Positions 39,021-49,173 of a stretch of DNA of 64,000 bases are shown piece by piece. Numbering within the stretch: the first letter of the stretch is position 1; every line of letters starts with the position of its first letter. This DNA is from Nematostella vectensis (taxonomy: Eukaryota > Cnidaria > Anthozoa > Actiniaria > Edwardsiidae), in contig NC_064037.1 of assembly GCF_932526225.1 (NCBI RefSeq), positions 12,010,203 to 12,074,202 of the forward strand, in the 5' to 3' direction. Both the position numbers and the translations under genes were made by a program. The notes under the pieces were generated by a model. That model was given only the letters and a program-made list of their open reading frames with translations, had not been told where the DNA came from and ran no database searches.

Positions 39021-42000
39021 ATGCAGCTAACTCCGTATGGATATAATCTTCTCGCAGGATACATATTTTTTCTTATACTTTTTGGCTGCTTTCTACAAGG
39101 GATCACATTGTTGATTCTACTTAAAAAGGAGAACCAACAAAAAAGCCTGACACCCTATCTCTTGAACATAGTTGCCGCGAACACATTCATGATTCTTGGC
39201 AGTTTCCCGACAACTCTCGTGTCGTCGTTCGCGCGTGGCTGGGCATTTAACGATGCTGTGTGTAAGTTCATCGGTTTCGTCGGCGGCTGCGCTGCGACTT
39301 CCATGATTGCAAGCATGCTATGTATCACTATAACAATACATCGGACAATTGCCAAGCAAAACGTTACCAATCATTTTTTGCACCAACCACCGAACAAGAC
39401 CCAGCTCAAAATTATCATCGGTGTGTGGATGTATTCTGCAGTCATCATGCTCCCGCCAGTAACAGGGCTCACAGAAATGAAACTCGAAGCCGCAGACACA
39501 AACTGTGCTCCTAACTGGAGTCCAGACACTCCTGGGGACCTCGCCTACATTCTAATCCTGTGTGTCACTGCCTACTTCATCCCTGTGGGTGCATCGCTTT
39601 TCTACTACTTGCAAATCCGAAAGGCTTTGAGTGCCCATATGGCTCTGGCTATTCCAGTGGCAAGTATCCAGGCTCAGCTCAGACGTTTTCAGAACATCAC
39701 TTATATGACTGCGGTGGCCATCGCGGCATTCGCCATTACTTGGTTGCCCTATGCGGTGTACGTCCTGATTGCTGCGTTCGGCGGGTCACATCTGTTTGAT
39801 GCGGTCATGAGCGTGGTGCCTGCGATGGTGGCAAAGATGAGCATTCTTTACAATCCGTTTGTTTATGCCCTGGTAAATCCAAGGTAGGGAAATGGCTTTA
39901 TAAATACGTGTTACCAATTGACTAAAATCTGTTGAAAAAACATCATAACGCAAAATAATTTTCGCGAACAACTCAGTACAAACTTTTTGTGTTATGCGCC
40001 ATTTTAATTTTAAATCATTGAAATAGTCTCTGTGTTGTAGCCTGCTGCTTTAGTGTATTCATGTCAGCTATGATTACAACCACTTTGAAAAAAAAGACGT
40101 AAAAAATTCTTGATAAATTAAAAATAAAAAGGCTAACGAACCCTAACTACAACAAGATCATTACCTCATTATATTCTAGCCTTTTACTTCCTTCTACGTA
40201 TTGTCCTAACATACATATACATCAATTACACCTTATCTTATAGTGCAATCATTTTGTAATTAAGCTGCCCTTTTTCGATTAGCGAAGAGAAACCGAGATA
40301 CGCAATTACAGACAAAACAAAGCGGTATCATCAGTTTCAGCTAACTTGACCCTCTAACTTTACCATCTAGCTCTACCCTATCTCTTTACCCTTTAACTTT
40401 AACTCAAATGTTGCTTGCATTGCCTGGGGGATTATGAAACGTGCCAGTACCCACTCTTCTCACTATGCTTATCAAGTAAGCACTTTATCAAACAGACGCC
40501 TTGCTGACAACGTGATCTACCTGTGATCCCAATTGTTCTTTCAGACTAAATAAATAATAATAATCTCAGACTTTTTAAAATGCCAGGCTGTTTAAAGTAA
40601 ATCTCGTTTTTTTGTCTTCATATAAAGACATCATCTTAAAGACAGTAAGGGCAAGCTTTTAAATCGTGACTCTTTAAAATTAAATAAAGTCGGTTAGTGA
40701 CTGAAACAAATAGTTGTAAAACACATTAAACTTAATTCTTTTAAAGCCATCAGGTACTAATGTGTTAGGGGAATTCTCCCCGCCTCTTTACAATATAGCT
40801 TAAAATCCTAGAGTATGGCAAAATGGTCCCGAACAATTTCAGTTAGCATTAACGGCAAGCATTCGTACGAAACTGCATTAATACTGTAAAGTTTTGAAAA
40901 GATTGAAGTGCGGTATTAATGCAAAGAGCAACGATTTTTCGTTCACTCTGGTATTATTCGCTGACAGGGGCGACGGAAGGCAAGGGAGCCCTCCACTTTT
41001 CTGAGCAGATGTTTCTTTATATATGAACGTTTTCTTTAAACCAACGGGTTTCAATCGGTATATATGCGACCGACAACAAATTTGTTGAACAGTTTAAAAT
41101 CCCCGCGATTTTTACCCTGGTTCCAAAGCCTCGAACGTCTCTCTATTTAGTGGCCAGCGAGCTTGAAACGAGGCTCTGGCCTCTCGAAGCGCTATTTCGA
41201 CTACTGCCCCACTTCCATTTTAACGTTTTGTGATTAGCATGTGTCAGTTTCACGTGGTGCTACCTTGGATGTAAACATCTTTTCGCTCGGGAATCGAATT
41301 CACGAGTATGAAAAGCGCATGAAAACTCGATTTCAAAACAACAACATTCATCTGAAAACCCATGGGATCATTACTGTAGAGTTAGTGACAAGAATCTGCG
41401 CATAGGAGATGGGGAATACAGCATTTTCTCGGTGAGGCGCTTCAAGGAGGAGAAAATCGCGGATAAGGGGCAAAATGACCAGTACAATCGCTTCCTTGGG
41501 ATAGTTGAATACACTATAGTTGAGGCGAGAGCAAACGCCGGGAATAAGCTGGAAAATCGGCGATTTCCCGGAGTCGGCAGCACAGAGAAGACATCTCGCC
41601 GCTTTATAAACTCGTAAAGAGATTCCTTTTGAACAGACTTTAAATTTTTAATACTTGTAAATCCTGTAACTACTGCAAACTGCAAAGCACTATGAAAACT
41701 GCGATCAAAATAATATATCGCTCCTCTACTTCGTTCGTTCAGATGTTTGTTATTGCGAACAACAAGAATTAAAAACGGGTTTTGAACTTTTGAACTTGAA
41801 GCGAAATAGAAAACTGTCAGAATTTCTTGGTTTCCATGACCACGCGTCAATTGGCCAATCAGCGACCAAGTTCAGATGAACCTAGCAGAAGTCGAAATAG
41901 CGCTTCGAGAGGCCAGAGCCTCGTCTCAACCTCGCTGGCCACTAAATAGAGAGACGTTCGAGGCTCTGGAACCAGGGTACGCGTTCTTATAAATAGGAAT

Positions 42001-45000
42001 TTGAACCACCAGCCCCTCCCCCACTTATGGGACCACTCTGCCGCCCCTTCTAGACTTAGCAGCAGGGTGACACGTGACAACGAAAATCTCATAACAAAAG
42101 ATCGCCCCATGACAGGTTCTCCAATAGGGTTCTGGATTCCGGATCCTAGTGTGTGGATTCCGGATTCCATGTGGGTTTTTTCTCGTGGATTCCGGATCCC
42201 AGCAGCATGGATTCCGGATTCCATATCTCATTTTTTCATGGATTCCGGATTCCATATCTCATTTTTTCATGGATTCCGGATTCCATATCTCATTTTTTCA
42301 TGGATTCTGGATCCCATATCTCATTTTTTCATGGATTCCGGATTCCGGATTACCTGTCATGGGGCGAAAAAGACGTATTTCAAAGATGTTCGCAGCGTGT
42401 TCAAGCCTTCTAGCTTTTTTAGTTTGCATTTCTTTTCTACTCACGAAGTTTGAAGCATTGTGTTTGCCATTCTTCTCTACTCACAAAGTTTGAAGCATTC
42501 AAATGCCTTTAAAATCGTAATACTTTTTCAAAGTTATAAGGGAAAACTTACATATGAAAAAAGTTCTTACCAATGTTTAAAAATCCCCACCCAAGCAATA
42601 GTGATTTGGACGTGACTTCCAAAGATATTTTTAAACCCCTGTTGTTGTGTTAGGATTTGTTTATGAACTAGCGCTGCTGTTTGAGACTCTAAATTATGCA
42701 ACTATTTTGATTAACTTCTTTAGATCTTTACGCGAAATGTATTCGAAATCAATATTTCTTAATTAATATTAATATTTTAATTAAGCAAATAAAGTTTATG
42801 TTTTTGCTTCCTTGCAGATGAATTCTGGACATTATAAGAGTGTTTCGTCAAATTCCATATCAATAATTATAACGTTTTTGATCCCCCAAGTAAAGTAGTT
42901 TGAAGCAGGAAATTCCTGGGTAGCTTTTTCATTGCCATGACTAAGAGCGTGAGTAGAGATTGCCGTTAGGCATTGATCTATGCTGTGTTAACATTAGTAT
43001 CGAACAGGATCAGAGCATCATCACTTTACTACAACGGTAGGTCAGCTTTTATCGAGCCTGGCGCAGAAGGTCGAAATTTCATACTTAAAGAAGTCTTATC
43101 GCGGCGGCATTCGCCGCCGGTGCAATACTGACTCACTCCAAAAATCCATTTCCGTCGACTAATTCGAGCAAGTGACTGAGATGATTTAAAAAAATATCGT
43201 AAATAAGGTTTAAAACTTTAATTGTAAGTGGTTATTTGAAGTTTTCTTGCAAATAAACCGATTAGATTGTAAACAATGATTAAGGAGTGGCTGATCGACA
43301 TTCTTTGACTTTTATAAATTGAACTCCAAGTACAAACTTAAATTCTTCAATTCACAGACGAGTTTTCTTAGCAATATAATTTTTACTGTACTTGGGAGGA
43401 TTTACCTCAGATTTGTATGTCTTCCCGTGGATATTTAGGTTTTTTTTAAGATGTATCAATAGAGCTTTTTCCTTTTCTCCATATATCAATTTAGATTGAC
43501 TGAGAGCAGATTATCATAGGGGGGGATGTAAGTGACTGTGGTCGGACTATATGGTTTAATTCGAAGCAGACCACTAGGGAGAAGGGGAGAGAGGAGAAGG
43601 GGAGGATCTGATTTGGGGAGACACACCACTTAGGGTGGGTGGGGGGATTGACTTGGGCAGTGTAGAGGCTTGACTATATGGTTTCATTGGGAGCACACCA
43701 CTTAGGGTGGGTGGGGGGGATTGATTTGGGCAGTGTAGAGGCTTGACTATATGGTTTCTTTAGGAGCACACCACTTAGGGTGAGTGGGGGGGATTTGGGC
43801 AGTGTAGAGGCTTGACTATATGGTTTCATTGGGAGCACACCACTTAGGGTGAGTGGGGGGGATTTGGGCAGTGTAGAGGCTTGACTATATGGTTTCATTG
43901 GGAGCACACCACTTAGGATGGGTGGGGGGATTTGGGAAGTGTAGAGGCTTGACTATATGGTTTCATTGGGAGCACACCACTTAGGGTGGGTGGGGGGGGG
44001 GGATTGATTTGGGCAGTGTAGAGGCCTGACTATATGGTTTCATTGGGAGCACACCACTTAGGGTGAGTGGGGGGGATTGATTTGGGCAGTGTAGAGGCCT
44101 GACTATATGGTTTCATTGGGAGCACACCACTTAGGGTGGGTGGGGGGGATTTGGGCAGTGTAGAGGCTTGACTATATGGTTTCATTGGGAGCACACCACT
44201 TAGGGTGGGTGGGGGGGATTTGGGCAGTGTAGAGGCTTGACTATATGGTTTCATTGGGAGCACACCACTTAGGGTGAGTGGGGGATTCGGGAAGTGTAGA
44301 GGCTTGACTATATGGTTTCATTGGGAGCACACCACTTAGGGTGAGTGGGGGGGATTTGGGCAGTGTAGAGGCTTGACTATATGGTTTCATTGGGAGCACA
44401 CCACTTAGGGTGAGTGGGGGGGATTGATTTGGGGAGTGTAGAGGCCTGACTATATGGTTTCATTGGGAGCACACCACTTAGGGTGGGTGGGGGGGATTGA
44501 TTTGGGCAGTGTAGAGGCCTTACTATATGGTTTTATTGGGAGCACACCACTTAGGGTGAGTGGGGGATGGATTTGGGGAGTGTAGAGGCTTGACTATATG
44601 GTTTTATTGGGAGCACACCACTTAGGGTGAGTGGGGGATGGATTTGGGGAGTGCAGAGGCTTGACTATATGGTTTCATTGGGAGCACACCACTTAGGGTG
44701 AGTGGGAGGGGGAGTGACTTGGGCAGTGTAGAGGCTTGACTATATGGTTTCATTGGGAGCACACCACTTAGGGTGAGTGGGGGGGATTGATTTGAGCAGT
44801 GTAGAGGCTTGACTATATGGTTTCATTGGGAGCACACCACTTAGGGTGAGTGGGGGGGATTGATTTGGGGAGTGTAGAGGCTTGACTATATGGTTTCATT
44901 GGGAGCACACCACTTAGGGTGAGTGGGGGGGATTGATATGAGCAGTGTAGAGGCTTGACTATATGGTTTCATTGGGAGCACACCACTTAGGGTGAGTGGG

Positions 45001-47606
45001 GGGGGATTGATTTGGGGAGTGTAGAGGCTTGACTATATGGTTTCATTGGGAGCACACCACTTAGGGTGGGTGGGGGGGGGATTGATTTGGGCAGTGTAGA
45101 GGCTTGACTATATGGTTTCATTAGGAGCACACCACTTAGGGTGAGTGGGGGGATTGATTTGGGCAGTGTAGAGGTCTGATTATATGGTTTCATTGGGAGC
45201 ACACCACTTAGGGTGAGTGGGGGGATTGATTTGGGAAGTGTAGAGGCTTGATTATATGGTTTCATTGGGAGCACACCACTTAGGGTGAGTGGGGGGGTTG
45301 ATTAGGGAAGTGTAGAGGCTTGACTATATGGTTTCTTTAGGAGCACACCACTTAGGGTGAGTGGGGGGATTGATTTGGGCAGTGTAGAGGCTTGACTATA
45401 TGGTTTCATTGGAAGCACACCACTTAGGGTGAGTGGGAGGGGGGATTTGGGAAGTGTAGAGGCTTGACTATATGGTTTCATTGGGAGCACACCACTTAGG
45501 GTGAGTGGGGGGGATTTTGGAAGTGGAGAGGCTTGACTATATGGTTTCATTGGGAGCACACCACTTAGGATGAGTGGGGGGGGATTGAGTTGGGCAATGT
45601 AGAGGCTTGACTATATGGTTTTATTGGGAGCACACCACTTAGGGTGAGTGGGGGGGATTGATTTGGGCAGTGTAGAGGCTTGACTATATGGTTTCTTTAG
45701 GAGCACACCACTTAGGGTGGGTGGGGGGATTGATTTGGGCAGTGTAGAGGCTTGACTATATGGTTTCATTGGGAGCACACCACTTAGGGTGAGTGTGTGG
45801 GGGGGGGATTTGGGAAGTGTAGAGCCCTGACTATATGGTTTCATTTGGGGCACACCACTTTGGTGGGTGGGGGGGGATTAATTTGGGCAGTGTAGAGGCT
45901 TGACTATATGGTTTCATTGGGAGCACACCACTTAGGGTGAGTGGGGGGGGGGGATTGATTTGGGCAGTGTAGAGGCCTGACTATATGGTTTCATTGGGAG
46001 CACACCACTTAGGGTGGGTGGGGGGGATTTGGGAAGTGTAGAGGCTTGACTATATGGTTTCATTGGGAGCACACCACTTAGGGTGAGTGGGGGGGGATTT
46101 TGGAAGTGGAGAGGCTTGACTATATGGTTTCATTGGGAGCACACCACTTAGGGTGAGTGGGGGGGATTGATTTGGGCAGTGTAGAGGCTTGACTATATGG
46201 TTTCTTTAGGAGCACACCACTTAGGGTGGGTGGGGGGGATTGATTTGGGCAGTGTAGAGGCTTGACTATATGGTTTCATTGGGAGCACACCACTTAGGGT
46301 GGGTGGGGGGGATTGATTTGGGCAGTGTAGAGGCTTGACTATATGGTTTCATTGGGAGCACACCACTTAGGGTGAGTGTGTGTGGGGGTGATTTGGGCAA
46401 TGTAGAGGCTTGACTATATGGATTTATTGGGAGCACACCACTTAGGGTGAGTGTGTGTGGGGGTGATTTGGGCAATGTAGAGGCTTGACTATATGGTTTC
46501 ATTGGGAGCACACCACTTAGGGTGAGTGGGGGGGATTGATTTGGGCAGTGTAGAGGCTTGACTATATGGTTTCTTTAGGAGCACACCACTTAGGGTGGGT
46601 GGGGGCGGATGATTTGGGCAGTGTTGAGGCTTGACTATATGGTTTCTTTAGGAGCACACCACTTAGGGTGGGTGGGGGGGATTGATTTGGGCAGTGTAGA
46701 GGCTTGACTATATGGTTTCATTGGGAGCACACCACTAAGGGTGAGTGGGGGGGATTTGAGAAGTGTAGAGGCTTGACTATATGGATTTATCGGGAGCACA
46801 CCACTTAGGGTGAGTGTGTGTGGGGGTGATTTGGGCAATGTAGAGGCCTGACTATATAGTTTCATTGGAAGCATACCACTTAGGGTAAGTGGGGGGGATT
46901 GATTTGGGCAGTGTAGAGGCTTGACTATATGGTTTCATTGGGAGCACACCACTTAGGGTGAGTGGGGGGGGGGGGGGGGTTGGCAGTGTAGAGGCTTGAC
47001 TATATGGTTTAATTGGGAGCACACCACTTAGGGTGGGTGGGGGGATTGATTTGGGCAGTGTAGAGGCCTTACTATATGGTTTCATTGGGAGCACACCACT
47101 TAGGGTGAGTGGGGGATTCGGGAAGTGTAGAGGCTTGACTATATGGTTTCATTGGGAGCACACCACTTAGGGTGAGTGGGGGGGGGGGGGGGGGGTTGGC
47201 AGTGTAGAGGCTTGACTATCTGGTTTCATTTGGAGCACATTGCTTAGGTGATAGTGTGGTCCAGCCCTTAGCCTGGCCTTATGTTCTGGAACTTCTTCCT
47301 AACTTATATGCTTCAACAAAACTTTCTTCTAGATTTCGCAAGTCGATCATCGACCTGTTAACCTGTGCTAAACCCTCCCCGCGACAGTGGAAAATCGCTC
47401 CGTTTAGTTTTTCCATTTCACGACGCAGCGGAAGACGCCCTCCCAACCTCGCCCCACGTAAAGCGCTGGAACGAACTGCGGGGAATGCGGAAGAGAGTGT
47501 TCCAAGATTTCTTGTGTGCGGAGAAGGTCAAAGTACAAGTGGCAGGTATGAAAATGGAGGAATGGAACTTTCTAAGCAGAGTAAAGAAAAGGAAGGTCAG
47601 ATTTAA
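39021..47606 (+). CDS. Opsin A (retinal-binding GPCR), two exons
   Basis: Exon 1 is 39021-39883 and exon 2 is 47333-47606 (1137 nt, 378 residues). The ATG encodes MQLTPYGYNL. Seven hydrophobic helices follow. The retinal Schiff-base lysine is K272 in AKMSILYNPFVYALVNPR, aligned with rhodopsin K296 and the NPxxY motif. Helix VI has ITWLPY (W241). C81 and C162 are the expected disulfide pair. Unusual points: the helix III E/DRY triplet reads IHR (R108), and the position of bovine E113 is I84, while E156 sits six residues before C162 exactly like E181. Exon 1 ends AAT CCA AG at a GT donor; the tail exon continues A TTT CGC AAG, giving NPRFRKSIIDLL, the usual helix VIII. The 7.4-kb intron holds a transposon-like element and a large minisatellite. 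Likely a plasma-membrane photoreceptor coupled to a G protein. Exon 1 is certain; the distant tail exon is strongly supported by frame and by the same arrangement in opsin B. Confidence 0.88.
40404..40528 (+). other. Near-identical intronic block, opsin A copy
   Basis: This 125-bp stretch in opsin A intron 1 differs by a single base from 50358-50482 in opsin B, whereas the sequence on both sides has many differences and indels. It contains a GTAAGC donor-like site and an AAACAG acceptor-like site. If spliced to exon 1, that acceptor would give a short alternative tail of nine residues and a stop. It is either a regulatory element, an alternative exon or a conversion tract. Confidence 0.6.
41113..41979. 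mobile_element. 867-bp element with about 95-bp terminal inverted repeats (opsin A intron)
   Basis: The left terminus 41113-41207 begins TACCCTGGTTCCAAAGCCTC and the right terminus 41885-41979 ends GGCTCTGGAACCAGGGTA. They are reverse complements with only a few mismatches. The interior of about 675 bp contains only a 159-codon minus-strand ORF that resembles no transposase, so the element looks non-autonomous. A related terminal sequence seems to have seeded the 40-bp array at 31751-32835. No target-site duplication is evident. Confidence 0.65.
42133..42352 (+). repeat. 31-bp minisatellite (GGATTCCGGATTCC) in opsin A intron
   Basis: About six units of a 31-bp motif, GGATTCCGGATTCCATATCT plus CATTTTTTCAT, are present; the first ones are degenerate. 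Open frames through it arise from the repeat. Confidence 0.9.
43546..47252 (+). repeat. G-rich minisatellite of about 73 bp, about 50 units, opsin A intron
   Basis: Each unit contains GACTATATGGTTTCATTGGG, AGCACACCACTTAGGGTGAG, a run of 5-17 G, GATTGATTTGGGCAGTGTAG and AGGCTT. Unit length varies mainly in the G run and the presence of ATTGA. The array stops about 80 bp before the acceptor of opsin A exon 2 (47333) and is absent from the opsin B intron. Minus-strand frames reading MLPMKPYSQASTLPKS are by-products. The regular G tracts on the coding strand could form G-quadruplexes in DNA and in the pre-mRNA. Confidence 0.95.
47333..47606 (+). CDS. Opsin A terminal exon (cytoplasmic tail)
   Basis: It is preceded by CTTTCTTCTAG. 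It supplies the A completing the Arg codon of NPR, then FRKSIIDLLTCAKPS (helix VIII with a Cys that could be palmitoylated) and a basic, Ser-rich tail ending KEKEGQI before TAA. It is homologous to 53308-53560 of opsin B, and both fit the phase of their first exon. Part of the opsin A gene entry. Confidence 0.85.
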
Positions 47607-47946
47607 ATGGGACGCCCGCCATGTCCTCCGACAATGTTCTATGATTTCTCGAGGCTTAACTGTTGATGTTGGTAATAATTAAAATCAGGGACGAAAATAG
47701 TCCAACGGACTTCCAAGCGGGATAAGGAAAATAGCAAGAGTAATATCCAAAAGGATTTGTTGACTGCCACGATTGTAAAGTTTAGTGAGGCGTAGATATA
47801 GTCTCGTCGTCAGGCTTTTCACCGCCGCTCTACTCATTGGGATTTAAAATGGCGGACACTGTTCACTGTTGGAGGCGAAGTTAGCCGCGCAGCCTAAAGA
47901 CGCCTGGGGCCGACGCTAGTGTATATTTGGACTATGATTCAATAAA

Positions 47947-48407
47947 CAGGGTCTGGATGGGGGGGTCTGCATGTCGGTAGTCAGTTAAAATTTCCATAAT
48001 TTGTCGGTAGTCGGTAGTCTTTGTCTTTGTCGGTCTTTGTCGGTAGTCGGTGAATCTTAGCTAAAACGTCGCTTTTGTACGTCGCTTTTGTACTAAATTT
48101 CATGTATAAACAAGATTAAACATTAGGGATTGATTAGTAATTAATAACTTATTGATAATGAATTAATTATGGATTAATAATTGACTGAAAAGTTGATGCA
48201 ACAGAAAATACATAGTGCTGATTCTGAAATGGCCGAATTTAAGTAAATTGATGATGGAAGTAAAGAGTAAAAATGTCGGAAATAATAAAATGTCGGTATT
48301 CGGCAAAAACATTTTAGCGCTTGTCGCTAGTCACTAGTTTTTTTCATGTTTTGTCGGTAGTCAGTTACTTTTTAAGCCGTTTGTCGGTTAACCCCATCCA
48401 GACCCTG
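47947..48407. mobile_element. hAT-like MITE, 461 bp, with 16-bp perfect TIRs
   Basis: The left end CAGGGTCTGGATGGGG (47947-47962) and right end CCCCATCCAGACCCTG (48392-48407) are perfect inverted repeats. Both are flanked by AATAAA (47941-47946 and 48408-48413). CAGGG termini are typical of hAT elements, but those usually make 8-bp duplications and only six bases match here. Subterminal copies of GTCGGTAGTC occur near both ends, as expected of transposase-binding repeats. There is no ORF. The element interrupts an older inverted repeat, TTGGACTATGATT at 47927 and its complement at 48445. Confidence 0.75.
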
Positions 48408-48679
48408 AATAAACCATGAGGCCGAAGGCCGATGGTCTATCCAAAATCATAGTCCAACAGGCCGAGAGGTCTATTTGTTTTAGAATTCACCAACTAGATG
48501 GTCAAACATAGACAAAAAATGTTAACTTGATTTATAAATATTTGAGCAGGCGAGAGTCTACTTCATGTATTTGTTGTTTACGATCGACACCGTGCAGCCA
48601 TTGTTTTTTAGGAAAAATGTTCTAGTTTTGTTTGGATTAGAAAGTTTTATGACTATTTTACACGAGATTTTCGCTTTTA

Positions 48680-49173
48680 TTAAAGGTCTTGGTTTTAATT
48701 AGAAATATACTTTTTTATTCCCAACACCTGTCATATACTTTGTATCTGCAGTCGTTAATATAAAAGGAAAAGAAACAGTAGGAAACAATACAATTAAAGT
48801 TGTCTATTATCTTGTACATTTAAATACTATTATTTAGAAAAATTGTTGTGCGTAGTTTGAATATTTCTTTTAGTTGTACTGAACTTAAGTAAATTTTCTA
48901 AGACACATTGAACAAGGTGTTTATTTAGTGTTATTTTAATAAGGCACTCTTAGTTACAGAGAACAACCCACCTGATTTCTTCAGACGTCATCAACCAATA
49001 AAAATAACTTTATTAAGCGCGCCGCGTGATGTTTGTATTAACACGACACAGTCCGGTGATTTGGTGCAGCCACGCTAGTGTGACGCGCTCTAAGACGCTT
49101 TCGCAGATTTTCAACTCAAGACCAGAGAAGCCCAGCGAAGGGCAACTAAAGCACACGCTTTTCAGCTATCGAG
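48680..49173 (+). promoter_or_regulatory. Upstream region of opsin B
   Basis: It is the counterpart of 38160-39020. It keeps GACGTCATC at about 48984-48992 next to CCAATAAAAATAAC, and nearly the same last 80 bases before the ATG (TTCAACTCAAGACCAGAGAAG against TTCAACTCGAGACCAGAAAAG in copy A, compared in parts). The hairpin insertion found in copy A is missing. Confidence 0.5.

Noticed and set aside
39155-39370. Minus-strand and other-frame ORFs over both opsin first exons
   Set aside because: They are shadows of the opsin reading frame, repeated in both copies only because exon 1 is duplicated.
40496-40526. Short opsin A terminal exon giving NPR-RLADNVIYL and stop
   Set aside because: The exon at 47333 gives a proper helix VIII (NPRFRKSII) and is mirrored in opsin B, so it is preferred; the short form is kept only as a possible alternative.
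41371-41850. 159-codon minus-strand ORF inside the TIR element
   Set aside because: No transposase-like motifs, no acidic catalytic triad visible, biased composition.
42001-42493. Overlapping ORFs rich in Phe, Ile and Pro on both strands
   Set aside because: They are generated by the GGATTCC 31-bp repeat.
43674-47094. Repeated minus-strand ORFs of 77-95 codons (MLPMKPYSQASTLPKS)
   Set aside because: They come from the 73-bp array, whose unit is not a multiple of three, so each frame breaks after a few units; no splice structure.
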